Notes: generated from the sequence alone by a model not told the origin. Shown: positions 33,601 to 44,303, counted from the stretch's first letter. The stretch is DNA of 64,000 nt from Axinella damicornis (GCA_963931865.1 OZ007510.1:1697205-1761204); one strand, 5' to 3'. A program made the numbers and translations.

Positions 33601-36600
33601 AAGACTCCATTTATGGAATCAGAAATTAGATTCCAGAAGACTGTTATTTATCATGACATCACTATTACAAATTGACACTACATATCCCTAGCCCTATGGT
33701 ATCACATTACATCACCATTGGAAAATTCCAAAACCACATTATGAATAACTACTAATAACTAAACTTCCTGTTTAAGGTAGGAAGCACGGCATCGGCGAAA
33801 TCGCGCAATTTTGCTCATGAATAATTAATGAGATGACGTCACTCGCATACGGTTATTTAGAGTTATTCATCTGTTTACGTTTTCCCATGGCGGCAACCGG
33901 AATAAACAAGGGGGGCTTCTCTCTTTGATGCGGCTAGCGGCCCTTTCGAGTTTCAAATCGGTACTCTGATGTGGCCGTGCGGTACTTTGAAGATTTGTTT
34001 GAACACTCTTTTTTTTTTTTTTTTTCTTTTTTTTTAAGTAAGAAGCTATTCTAGCTGATTGAATGTGGCGATGGGCTATCTGTGTGTGAATAGCTAGGTG
34101 GAGTGAGCAGGAATGTTTGTGGGTCTGCTGAAGTGGCCGAAGAACAGCCTGGAAAGTGAACAGCCTCCGACAGCTCCCTGGCCAAGGTACTCTAGAGAGT
34201 TGACCTTTCGGCATTACAGGCCCCGCCCATTTTCGTGTTAGGGCGAATTTGGCTGGTTTGGTAGCTGGACTGGGCTGGTGAGAGGGAGTAGATGTGTGGC
34301 CAAAACTCTGTAACCGAGAGGTGAACGTGGAAAAGCATCCCTATTTTTGCAGGGGGTAGGTTGACCTTTTGGAAACTGGCCTTGGCTTGAGTCGGTTTTA
34401 GTTGGTGTGCGTGGAATTTTTTTTGAAAGCCTAGGGTAGCCAAACCTGTGTTTTTGAGGGTGGCAGTGAGTTTTGGGCTGGAGCCTGCAAGTGAGGAGAG
34501 CAGGTGGTAAATCCATCCGTAGTTTTGGGGCCTGTTTTGTGTGTGTATTGATGATGGGGTCAGAGTGTGGGTGGGGCCTTGGAGAGGGTCCAAATTTTCA
34601 GTTTCGTAGAGGGCCTTAAAATTGAGTTTTAGGGCATTTTCAAGCAGAGGGAGCAGTTTGATGCAAAGTATTGCTGAAACTTGTGTACGCTTTGATGCTG
34701 CCCATTTATCCATCAACTTGGTTTCGGAGATCGCGGTACCCATGTTTACTACCTTAAGGGCCATCTGAAGGCTTTAATTAGGCTAGTGCAATGACAAATC
34801 CTAACACTGGAGTTTGGCCTAACTCTGTAGATCCTAGCCCTATGAATATCATTAACCCTGATCCGGGTTAGGGTGATCCCACTAACCTTGGTGTGCCTAT
34901 GAATCTCATTAAAACCCAGTGGGCATGGGATAGAACCCAGTCTTTCTGTCTGCTCATGAATAATAATGAGTTGGGATTAGATAGCTCCATGCTGTGCTCG
35001 TGAGCTTGTTGGACTTTAGTCAGCTGTCCGATGGGAGGGTTGGCTTATGTTGATGCTCATGAATATCATTAGTGACCACCTGTCAGATCTTTGGTGGTGT
35101 AGCATGGGGTTGAAAGCATTGTGTGTTGTGTGATGCATTATTCGTAAATTCACCCTGAGACTCCACTCTCTCCTAACCCTGACAACCAGGGATCATGAAT
35201 ATCATTAGCCCTAAATTGGGACTCATGACTGGTATTGTTGTCCAAATTGACGTCAATGAATCTCATTAAAGCCTTCAGCTTTGGCTGAGATTCAGCTTGT
35301 CTGTCAGCTTCATGAATAAGTAATGAGCCATTTTCAGGTAGCCGTGTGTAGCAATCGTGAGCAAGATTGCCTTTAGTTTGCTGTTTGGAGGGAAGTTTGG
35401 CTTGTGTTGACTCTCATGAATATCATTAGTGATGTGCTTTCAGTTCCCATGTAGTGTGGTTTGGGTTGAAGTGAAGGCTAGTAAGCTGGAATATTCATGA
35501 GTTTTAGATAGGGGTTTGGGTTAAGGTAGGAAGCACGGCATCGGCGAAATCGCGCAATTTTGCTCATGAATAATTAATGAGATGACGTCACTCGCATACG
35601 GTTATTTAGAGTTATTCATCTGTTTACGTTTTCCCATGGCGGCAACCGGAATAAACAAGGGGGGCTTCTCTCTTTGATGCGGCTAGCGGCCCTTTCGAGT
35701 TTCAAATCGGTACTCTGATGTGGCCGTGCGGTACTTTGAAGATTTGTTTGAACACTCTTTTTTTTTTTTTTTTTCTTTTTTTTTAAGTAAGAAGCTATTC
35801 TAGCTGATTGAATGTGGCGATGGGCTATCTGTGTGTGAATAGCTAGGTGGAGTGAGCAGGAATGTTTGTGGGTCTGCTGAAGTGGCCGAAGAACAGCCTG
35901 GAAAGTGAACAGCCTCCGACAGCTCCCTGGCCAAGGTACTCTAGAGAGTTGACCTTTCGGCATTACAGGCCCCGCCCATTTTCGTGTTAGGGCGAATTTG
36001 GCTGGTTTGGTAGCTGGACTGGGCTGGTGAGAGGGAGTAGATGTGTGGCCAAAACTCTGTAACCGAGAGGTGAACGTGGAAAAGCATCCCTATTTTTGCA
36101 GGGGGTAGGTTGACCTTTTGGAAACTGGCCTTGGCTTGAGTCGGTTTTAGTTGGTGTGCGTGGAATTTTTTTTGAAAGCCTAGGGTAGCCAAACCTGTGT
36201 TTTTGAGGGTGGCAGTGAGTTTTGGGCTGGAGCCTGCAAGTGAGGAGAGCAGGTGGTAAATCCATCCGTAGTTTTGGGGCCTGTTTTGTGTGTGTATTGA
36301 TGATGGGGTCAGAGTGTGGGTGGGGCCTTGGAGAGGGTCCAAATTTTCAGTTTCGTAGAGGGCCTTAAAATTGAGTTTTAGGGCATTTTCAAGCAGAGGG
36401 AGCAGTTTGATGCAAAGTATTGCTGAAACTTGTGTACGCTTTGATGCTGCCCATTTATCCATCAACTTGGTTTCGGAGATCGCGGTACCCATGTTTACTA
36501 CCTTAAGGGCCAATATGAGCTCCCTCTAATTAGTCGGCTCTGCAAGCTTAAGCCTATCATGTTACTCTTCATCTGGCTGATTTAGCCTCATTCCCAGACC

Positions 36601-37700
36601 ACATGATCATGCCATGTTTCACAAAGTAGCATGGCATCAGTAGGCGGGAAACGGGAGAGTCAGGGTATTGCAAGCCGGCTGCAACCAATGCCAAGCTGGC
36701 AAGTAAGCCTGGGAATGAGGCAGACAGGTAAACTGATTCCCAGGTCATCCTGTGTGAAGCATGGCAAGGTCAAGTGCAGGTGGTACAGGTCTGGGAGTGA
36801 GGTAAACGGATTGTCCAAGCGTTTAAATTTAACAGCTGTAAACGAATAATACATCAGAGTGGCTTGAGGGCATGTGAGGCTACATGATCCTTTCACTCTG
36901 CAGACATCATCAAGGAGTACAACCCCACTGTGAGAGGCTTCTCGGTAAAGACAGGGAAGGCAACCTCCAGCAATGCACGAAACAATGTGGCTGTGTCGGG
37001 AGCCATTGCACAGTGAGTGTTTCTCTAGCAGAGATTAGGGAGGGGAAGAAATGCAACTCTAGCTGTGTTAATACGTATATAATTCGCCAATGGCCGCAGG
37101 GTCGAGGTGAATAAACCACCGAACTACTGATATAGATCCAGTTGCGTTGACAAAGATACATGGATGCAGAAGAGTGGTGCAGCTTCACCGCTTTCTGCAT
37201 TATTGTCAACGCAAACCAAATAACGGGCTAGGCCTGGGAACGAGGCTAATCTACTTGTACCATGGGGTATACATCTGTGTCAACTGCTCCTGTTGTCAAT
37301 GACCACCGTACCTTAAATGTGACATCACTTGCAAACCACCTAGGTGCAAACATTACATATTACTAGTGATATTGGAACTTGGTACGCTGACATTTTAGGT
37401 GCTTGTCATTTGTGTGCTCATTATGATGTCATTATCCAAGAGCACCCAATCATTTACTACTACAGGGACCTTCCTGGGCAGGCACAGGAGCTGGTGAATA
37501 AGATCACTTCAGACAGTGTAAGCCAGTACTAACAAGTGTCGTGTAGTGGTGAGGAGACCAGGGCATTGTAATAATCAACTTGTTACTCTACAGAACGTCA
37601 ATGTGCAAGAAGACTGGAAACTCATTAGTATTTGGATTGGAGGAAACGACCTGTGTGCAGTCTGCGAGGGCGATGTGAGTGTGTGGGTGTGAGTGTGTGT

Positions 37701-37750
<50 letters not shown>

Positions 37751-37903
37751 GATTAAACTTAAACCATAGTACGTACTATATCATCTATGCTTAAACTTAC
37801 TATTCTCTTCTTTGTTGCCACACAGGCCAAGCACTCTCCCGAGAACTATGCAGCTTACATCAAGCAAGCTCTGGACATCCTGAGAGCTGGGGTAGAGCAC
37901 TAA
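30392..37903 (+). CDS. PLB1: Phospholipase B1-like GDSL lipase, N-terminal part
   Basis: Secreted or membrane-anchored phospholipase B. Exons: 30392-30464, 31158-31240, 31307-31364, 31528-31586, 31837-31904, 32247-32290, 36904-37012, 37466-37517, 37594-37674, 37826-37903; all junction phases agree. An N-terminal signal peptide (VLVWAACLLYIAAVKC) is followed by PLB1 landmarks: FDCPPLNIKP, VVGAMGDSMT (nucleophile Ser in GDS), WSIGGDEDLSKVTTVPNI, WIGGNDLC (oxyanion GGND block) and QALDILRAG. Family members have one or more repeats of about 330 residues; here only the first two thirds of one repeat is present. The reading frame meets TAA at 37901, or may splice at a GTAGAG donor at 37892 into exons beyond the gap. 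The C-terminal Asp/His catalytic block was not found. The 4.6-kb intron 32291-36903 is filled with transposons. Confidence 0.82.
30571..30609. repeat. (GTT)n microsatellite
   Basis: About 12 TTG units in the first PLB1 intron. Confidence 0.95.
32460..32735 (-). mobile_element. Probable 3' end of a LINE or SINE, reverse orientation
   Basis: On the minus strand a sequence ending GACGAAATAAATTCAGTTC continues into TCAGT repeats. Non-LTR elements of the CR1/L2 type often end in AATAAAT plus a short tandem repeat. No coding remnant is visible upstream. Confidence 0.4.
32590..33640. repeat. Diverged direct repeat with internal minisatellite in PLB1 intron
   Basis: GAATTACTGCAAAG (near 32627 and 33291) and CTATAATTGGAAGACTCCAT (near 32976 and 33591) occur in the same order in two diverged blocks about 640 bp apart. 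Between them, 33040-33230 repeats CATAGAGTGGGTCATTGTC. Confidence 0.6.
33776..34753. mobile_element. TTAA-flanked element, copy A (978 bp)
   Basis: Flanked by TTAA on both sides (33772-33775, 34754-34757), with imperfect inverted ends GGTAGGAAGCACGG and GGTAGTAAACATGG. TTAA duplication is typical of piggyBac-type elements. A minus-strand open frame of about 180 codons from ATGGGTACCGCG and another of about 115 codons with a poly-Lys run have no recognised domain and are not transposase-like. Confidence 0.65.
34764..35520. repeat. Two satellite-like monomers between the twin elements
   Basis: Two diverged monomers of about 350 bp, beginning near 34838 and 35193. Each has four copies of a CATGAATATCATTAG-like motif in the same order, with shared words such as GGCTTRTGTTGA and TCATGAATATCATTAGTGA. 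Related ATGAATAATTAATGAGATGA occurs inside the twin elements. Confidence 0.6.
35525..36502. mobile_element. TTAA-flanked element, copy B (978 bp)
   Basis: Same length as copy A and identical wherever compared, including its T9-18 tract, 1,749 bp downstream in direct orientation. TTAA flanks at 35521-35524 and 36503-36506. Identity extends to TTAAGGGCCA beyond the right end in both copies, so tandem duplication of a larger unit is possible. Confidence 0.65.
36583..36722. mobile_element. Degenerate MITE of the TAGCCTCGTTCCC family
   Basis: Starts TAGCCTCATTCCCAGACC and ends GCCTGGGAATGAGGC. No target duplication remains. It lies just before the PLB1 exon at 36904. Confidence 0.55.
37709..37749. 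repeat. (GT)n plus poly-G after a PLB1 donor
   Basis: GT repeats then about 34 G starting about 35 nt past the donor of the exon at 37594-37674; G-rich on the sense strand. Confidence 0.9.
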
Positions 37904-38423
37904 TAACAATTGGCCAGTAGAGAGCATGTTTCTCCCAATTACTGTGTGTTTGTAGTTGTGTACATGTGTGTGTGTGTAGCCTCGTTCCCAGGCGTTTCCC
38001 ACTGGAAGCGATGAAATACGTACTGGCGGTGGGAACGGCCTGGGAACAAGGCTAGTGTGTGTGTGTGTGCATGTATGCATATATTATGTGTGTGTGTGTG
38101 TGTGGTGTACGTGTGTGTGGTGTATGTGTGTGTCTGTGTTTTATGTGTTGCACATAACCAGTACNNNNNNNNNNNNNNNNNNNNNNNNNNNNNNNNNNNN
38201 NNNNNNNNNNNNNNNNNNNNNNNNNNNNNNNNNNNNNNNNNNNNNNNNNNNNNNNNNNNNNNNNNNNNNNNNNNNNNNNNNNNNNNNNNNNNNNNNNNNN
38301 NNNNNNNNNNNNNNNNNNNNNNNNNNNNNNNNNNNNNNNNNNNNNNNNNNNNNNNNNNNNNNNNCCGGTTAATTGGCAAAGTGGTATGCTAAGTGAATTC
38401 ATCAATAGTGAACTTGTTAGTAC
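37904..38423. other. Spacer with MITE and 200-bp assembly gap
   Basis: MITE at 37977-38054, GT-rich simple sequence at 38055-38150, then N at 38165-38364. Missing PLB1 exons could lie in the gap, whose true size is unknown. Confidence 0.9.
37977..38054. mobile_element. MITE of the TAGCCTCGTTCCC family inserted in a GT repeat
   Basis: TAGCCTCGTTCCCAGGCG at the left, GCCTGGGAACAAGGCTA at the right, with GTGTGTGTG on both sides. Confidence 0.75.
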
Positions 38424-39015
38424 CAAAGGCGCATCGAGCCGCCGAAGGCAGCGAGAGGGCATGCAACTTCCTATAGCGCACGTATAGACGGCATAGTGCT
38501 GAGTGTTACTAAAAATAACGTTTCCGGTTAAGCACGTGAAATTGCGTGCACAGTTAGGTTACGGACGTTCAACGGAACTTATTCCTTGGGCAAGGCTACC
38601 GATGTCGGTACAGAAACGCCATCCAAACGATATCTAGCCCAAGTACTTCTTCTAGTCCGGGTAGCTCTCCTACCAGTGTAGCAGGCCGAGATTCGGAGAA
38701 AGTATCGCCGGATGCAAACAACATTCGCCGCTCTTGACAACAGCACAACGGCTGTTGCGTAAGTTTGAGGGAGGGAATGACAGCAACGAAAGGAGCTCAC
38801 GCTAGGTAGCTAGGTCCTCGTCAAAGACGCTACAGACGGAATATCAGCCATCTCGATCGTAAGTACAATAAAGTGACCGCATAAGGGGCGCGCGTCTACG
38901 GTTCACGTGCTTATACAGTCCAAATTTGAATTCTATATTTAGTAACACTCAGCATTTTGCCGTCTATGTACGTTGCATGCCCTCTCGCCGCCTTCGGCGG
39001 CTCGATGCGCCCTTG
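38424..39015. mobile_element. CAAGGGCGCATC-ended element with 7-bp target duplication (592 bp)
   Basis: Inverted ends of about 100 bp: CAAAGGCGCATCGAGCCGCC at the left and its inverse ending GATGCGCCCTTG. Flanked by TTAGTAC (38417-38423, 39016-39022). Shares ATGCAACTTC and TTACTAAAAATA-type words with the element at 40347-40994. Confidence 0.8.
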
Positions 39016-39299
39016 TTAGTACAGCTTGCAGCCTTGCAGACCTTTGCAGGTTGGACTCTGAAGGAGGTGATTGGCATAGAGAGAGTATCCTAATTCAATC
39101 ACATCCTTGAGAGACCCCACCTATCTAGTACAGAACTTCAGAAATGCATGTAACGATGACATGGTGGTTCAAAATGTACAAAACAGACCACGGTTCCAGT
39201 ACAGACAATAACTGGCAGTAAGCCAATAATTGATTGGCAGTGTACATAACTGGTCAATAACCAATTATTGGCTACAGGTTCACAACACTAGTATGTACC

Positions 39300-39430
39300 G
39301 AGGGTCTGGTACCAAGACTAGGGAAGGTCTGATACTGAGACCAGGGAGGGTCTGGTACCAGACCAGGGAGGGTCTGGTACCGAGATCAGGGAGGGTCTGG
39401 TACCGAGATCAGGGAGGGTCCGATACCGAG
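39300..39430. repeat. About 23-bp minisatellite
   Basis: Five to six copies of a unit near GGGAGGGTCTGGTACCGAGA. No gene between 39016 and 39574. Confidence 0.85.
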
Positions 39431-39574
39431 AATTAACAGATATTGTGACTGCACCTGCTAAAAGCACATTTTACCTACACTGACTATATGTACCACATCA
39501 CATCATACAAATGCACATAAGCACCCACCTCCCCCCATCTCCTCCCCTGCATACACACCCCTATCCCCGCTTAC

Positions 39575-39661
39575 CGACTTAAGACGTGGTGGTGCATTCA
39601 AGCGGAGGTTAGCCAGGTCTGCCTTCACAATTCTCATTGCATCCTCACCATCCAACATCAC
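39575..39661 (-). CDS. Orphan coding-like exon, unidentified
   Basis: Bounded by a good acceptor (CCAG) and donor (GTAAGC) on the minus strand; 87 nt, phase 0 at both ends, encoding 29 residues including GEDAMRIVKADLANLRLNAP. I do not recognise the protein. No partner exon was found on either side; one may lie in the gap at 38165-38364. It may belong to an unannotated gene or be chance. Confidence 0.35.
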
Positions 39662-40346
39662 CTGGAACAAGTTCATGTGCACGAGAGGAGACTCGTCAGG
39701 TATATGGAGAAATGGGCTATTTTTGACAGGCAACAAAAGGATGGTACATGTCTGCTATAATTGAAGAAAGTTTGTCCTTGAAAAAGCAGTGGTAGACTAT
39801 ACCTACAGTCATGTAGTGCCTGGTACCAACTGATTGCTAGGGAAACCTTGCTTGAAGACATCTCACAACATTGCATGCCTTTACTGACCACTGTATGTCA
39901 CTCAAACAGGGGTACACTAATACCTTCAATTTCAAAATCCTTATCTTCATATGGGAAAAATTAGCTCAGTATTGTTGTTATACCAGACAGTACAGTTCTT
40001 TTGACTGCCATATATAGGTTTTCAACTCTGTAGGATAGAAACTGGAAGACTTCAGCGCTTAGCTGGAACAAGAGTTAAATCTGCATCTATAACGCGTGAC
40101 TAATTGAAGAGGTACGATATCACAATATTATGATAAACATTTTTTTTCCCCAGGTTATCCCTGCCAGTTGCTACTACTGAAGACCCTTGATTCGCTTTTT
40201 GTTGTCCCCACTGGGCTTGCAGAATTCTTGCAACACTGTAGTAGACCTCAAGAGCCCAGGGACTGTTGTGAGGATTCTGCAAAACTCTGCGCCAGTGCAT
40301 CCCTCGTGGAAAGGATACCATGTTCACTGTACACTATAACTATAGC

Positions 40347-40994
40347 CAAGAGCGCATAAGTAGATCGCCCGCCCGGAGTAAGAGCGTGTAACTTCAATAG
40401 GCGCCCGTGGTGCAGGCGGAATACATGAGTTGTACTAAAAATAGAACATCCGGTTGCACCTGAAGCCGTACGGCGGTAATTGTGAACGCGTAAGCCAAGT
40501 GTGAAAATCTAAGTGGCTAGCTATTCGGCTCCGGCTGAGCTTATTTGAACCTATAACCCACCGTGGCGATCGTTGCTGATCATCAGATGTCGACGTCCTC
40601 CACCTCCAGCCTCAGGTAAGCACATCCACACAATTAATAGCCGTTGTTGTGACTGTGTTCGAGTATAGACTAGGTTATAGCCTCGTACAGCCTGGGTACG
40701 AGGCTAACTAGGTTAGCCTTCAGCACAGCCGTAGAGCTGAGCGTTCTCTGGTAGCTGTTGCTGTCGCTTCCTGCCGTCACTTGGCTCAGAACTACACAGC
40801 AGTGCACAACAACACAGAATAATGACCACAGTGTCGCCGCTCCAGTCAATTATCACGTGGCGGAAAGAATCTCTATAAAAGTGTTTAGACATGCTATAGC
40901 TATTTTTAGTACAACTCATGTATTTTGCCCGGTTTGAATTTCCCGGAAGTTACACGCTCTTACTCCGGGCGGGCGATCTACTTATGCGCTCTTG
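40347..40994. mobile_element. CAAGAGCGCAT-ended element with 7-bp target duplication (648 bp)
   Basis: Starts CAAGAGCGCATAAGTAGATC and ends with its inverse, flanked by CTATAGC (40340-40346, 40995-41001). A small MITE (40678-40706) is nested inside. An ATG-initiated run of about ten codons at about 40587 ends at a good donor GTAAGC; probably chance. Confidence 0.8.
40678..40706. mobile_element. Minimal 29-bp MITE with perfect 9-bp target duplication
   Basis: TAGCCTCGTACAGCCTGG then TACGAGGCTA, little more than the two tips, flanked by ACTAGGTTA on both sides (40669-40677, 40707-40715). Nested in the element at 40347-40994. Confidence 0.75.
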
Positions 40995-41314
40995 CTATAG
41001 CTTATGCAAAAATAGATATGTGCGTGTGTAGTACTGATATCGAACCGACTACTTGTAGGATACTGCTGTAACAGGGAATCAAAAATCAAATCTGCACAAA
41101 AATGGAAAGTCGCTCAATAAGCTGGCGACATGAATCAATCTACGTCTTGGATGGTTACAAGGATAGGGACCACTCTTCAATGGCTACAGCAATGGGATCA
41201 AATGCACGGCAACAAAGACAGCGAGAGTACTTTCATAGGTTGCCAGAGTTCATATCTTGCCAGAGAGATTATCCGTCTCGCAGGCCAGCCGCATTTTCCA
41301 AGTAGGGGGCGTGG

Positions 41315-41351
41315 CCGGAAGGGAGGGGGGGGGGGGGGGGGGGGGGGGGAA
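41315..41351. repeat. Poly-G tract
   Basis: About 29 G in the spacer upstream of the Nova-like gene. The spacer 40995-41818 has no recognised gene. Confidence 0.9.
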
Positions 41352-41818
41352 GAGTCAGGTGACTTCTGGCCGTGCCACCTATAGCTACTGTACTTGGAAA
41401 AAGAGGCTGGCCTAGCCTGTGAGACTAAGGGATTATGGTGGGAGAGTAGACAAGCAGGAACAGAAACGGGAGCAGCAGCATTGACAATTTGTATCTTTCA
41501 TAGTATACCTGTTACCCCTTGGCATTATCATGAGACTACTTTCAGCGGTCCATGTACCTGACCCACATTATCCTGCATTTAACAGAACTTTCCAAGCTAT
41601 AGTATATACAAGCGCATATCACCCTTACCACTGAATGATGCCTCTCTAGTATAGGGGTATGTGGTGGAGCCGCCATGGCTAGACTCAGCAGACGCTCGAG
41701 ATGATTCTGTTTGTAGCCAGCTAGCTGCAGGGCTATAAATAGGGCTAGGCCACGTGTACGTGTGAGCCTAGGCCTCGTTCCCAATTCCCAGACCATTTCG
41801 AATTTCGGACCTGGGTAG

Positions 41819-41836
41819 CACGTGACCAAACACGTG
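41819..41836 (+). promoter_or_regulatory. Paired CACGTG E-boxes upstream of Nova-like gene
   Basis: CACGTG at 41819-41824 and again at 41831-41836, twelve bases apart and 25-42 bp before the start codon. Such pairs bind bHLH-zip dimers of the USF/MITF/Myc type; function here is inferred. Confidence 0.5.
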
Positions 41837-41860
41837 CGCAACGCTGAAAGAGCTCGGACA

Positions 41861-43173
41861 ATGGAGGATTCACTTGTGGGTTACAGCAGTGAGGACAGAT
41901 CGGTGGGGGAGAAGAGACCTTATAGTGATGACCACAATGGAGGGCCAGCTGTGAAGAGAATCAATGTGAATATTGGTGGGTGAGGCAGTCATTTATGAGA
42001 AGGGAGAGAAGGATAACTAATTATTTTTTTCCACCCCCAGATGAAAAGGAGGAGACCTTTCTCAAGTTTCTCCTCCCAAACTATGTTCCTGGTATGATCA
42101 TTGGTAGTGCAGGGGCGACAATTGGGGAAATGATGGACTCTACAAACACTGTCATTAAATTCTCACCTGGAAGGGAACTGTACCCAGGAACTGCTGAACG
42201 CATCTGTGTCATAATCGGTGCCATTCCTGATATCTGCATTGCATTGAGGCGAATTTTCGGCAAGATATCTGACCCAAGTCACACAAGAGCTGAAGAGATC
42301 CAGGAGTACTTGAGGCACTTCCGGATGCTCATCTCCAACATTGCTGCCGGCATGGTGATCGGGAAACTGGGACAGACAATCAAGTCAATTCAACAGGAAT
42401 GTGGGGTGAAGATCCAAATCAGCAGCAAGGATGAATCAAGTCTTCCAGAACGTTCTCTGAGCATTCTCGGCGATTCCGACGCTATAGTCAGTGCAATACG
42501 ACTTATTCTTGAGCAAACCAAGGATGATCCAGATGCGCATAAATGGAAGAAGCTGCTCTCCTACAATGCCTTCTCTGGTGGTGGTCACTCAAAGTCTTAC
42601 TCTCCCAGCACCCCAACTGGTGGTGGGCATAGCTCCAGTGCATCTCCTGGACTGGGAATGGTAGCATCATCCGGATCCTCAATGGCAGCCTTTGGTGGAA
42701 CCCCTACACAGGACTACTCGACTTCCAACTTCATGAACATGCTCCAGCAACAGTCGTATGCTGCCATGAGCAGTGCCACCAATCAGTCTGGAGCATCTGT
42801 CAACCAAGCACTCCTCTCGTATGCTTACGCCCAATCTCTGATGACATCTTCTTACTTTGGGCAGTTCAATCCTGTCATGGTTGATGGTGTCAACCTCTCC
42901 ATCCCTGGGGCAACCCTTGCCACATTCGAGATTGCCATCCCGGAGATCATGATCACAAATGTCGTAGGTGCAGGAAGTAAGCTGATTACGGACCTGATGC
43001 AATCCACAGGGGCTCGGATTCAACTGTCCATGAAAGGGGACTACATTCCTGGGACTTATAATCGTAAGCTAACCATTGCAGGTCCCATTCTCTCAGTTCA
43101 AGCTGCACACATGGTGATCCTCCAGAAGGTCATCAAGGAGCAAGAGGCTTTCCGCAAACAGGGACTTATCTGA
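41861..43173 (+). CDS. NOVA: Nova-like RNA-binding protein with three KH domains
   Basis: Nuclear splicing-regulator family that reads YCAY motifs. Exons 41861-41975 and 42041-43173, joined in phase 1; 415 residues. The N terminus holds a bipartite-like basic segment (GEKRPYSDDHNGGPAVKRIN), as in Nova. KH1 about 45-115 with GSAG at 60-63, KH2 about 135-205 with GKLG at 146-149, then a Gly/Ser/Ala-rich linker (about 215-325), and KH3 about 330-405. The KH3 loop reads GAGS (348-351), so the last Gly of GxxG is Ser. STGARIQLSMKGDYIPGTYN in KH3 is the clearest Nova signature. PCBP/hnRNP K proteins share the fold but not this KH3 sequence. Confidence 0.9.
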
Positions 43174-43750
43174 TTGTGTTTGATCTGTCCATGAAACCGA
43201 GAGGTGGGTTGATACATTAATGTGTATATGTATCCTTCCCCCATCCGTTATACTGCAAGTGAAGAAGTAGCTTCATTCCGAGGCCCTTGAACTGGATGAT
43301 AGTCTTCCTGTAGCATCAATAGAAGCCTCTAAAATATTTGGAGCCAGTTTCTGAAAATGTGCCACATTCCTACCATCATCCCGTGTATCAATATTATCAG
43401 GTCAAATTTCCGATTCCATTTGCATTGTGTGTATCAGATTTAGCAAATGCCCAATCAAATTATGTTATCAAGTGCCCAATCAACTTGTATCAGATTTTGA
43501 TCAGGTCAGCTGCCCAATCAAGTTGCATCACTGTTTGTTTGCCTATATCAGGATCAAGTTGCACCCAAATTAGAATTGATCATTGAATATCATATCCACT
43601 GCCATGATTTTGACGTGAGCCTAGCCTGATTGCGTATCAAACCAGGTTCCACAAACTCACCAGCATGGTCAGATGTGATGCTGTGTAACACAATGTGTAT
43701 GTCTCCTCTCCATCTCTCATTCAGGGTTCATATCACTACTCACCTTCAGC

Positions 43751-43786
43751 CCACCCCATTCACCTCTCATCATCATGGATCCACTC
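43751..43786 (+). promoter_or_regulatory. YCAY cluster in likely Nova-like 3' UTR
   Basis: Six YCAY tetramers (CCAT, TCAC, three TCAT, CCAC) fall within about 35 nt. Nova proteins bind clustered YCAY; a self-regulatory site is speculative. Confidence 0.3.
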
Positions 43787-44115
43787 AGTAACGCATTGTT
43801 AGTCATTTGTCAAAACACTCCAAGTCCTTATTTTAAAAGCTTTGATTGCACTGTTATTTTAATATATTTTGGATAGCACATTTTGTGACCAATTCCTGTG
43901 GGATTTTGCATGAGAGGTATGTGTAATGGGTATAGCAAGGCAGCGAGTGTGTTACAGTTTATAAACTGCCCAGTTTGGAAGGTGGCAGTTTATAAACCAC
44001 AAGGCGTACACTAGCATTACATGTTCCTATGGCGTAAATCACAAAATGTGCATGTACGTTTTCTGACTGACTACTCACAGTGTAGTTGCCCGCTCTGATT
44101 CCAGTTGTGTGCACG

Positions 44116-44303
44116 CAAGAGCACATGATGACGTTATGTTCATTGTGGCGGCGGCGGAAGAGCATGTATTGGTCAGAAATTCAGAATCTCCCGTGTGTAC
44201 TAAATATAGCACACGGGAGTCACTGGAGGCTTTGTCTTGTACATGTAGTTGTAGTAAGTGTGCAGCTGCTGAAATGACGATGATGTTATCGTGTACCCTC
44301 TTG
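44116..44303. mobile_element. CAAGAG-family MITE with perfect 7-bp target duplication
   Basis: 188 bp, CAAGAGCACATGATGACGTT at the left, inverse ending TACCCTCTTG, flanked by GTGCACG (44109-44115, 44304-44310). The interior contains a further palindrome around CTCCCGTGTG and CACACGGGAG. Confidence 0.8.

Noticed and set aside
33772..36512. LTR retrotransposon with 990-bp LTRs
   Set aside because: No TG...CA ends, no primer-binding site, no gag or pol, and the 757-bp interior is satellite-like. TTAA borders fit a DNA element better.
41980..42040. Extension of the Nova-like frame upstream of DEKEE
   Set aside because: This stretch has no ATG in a sensible context and is bounded by GTGGGT and a pyrimidine-CAG; it is a 65-bp intron joined in phase to the exon at 41861.
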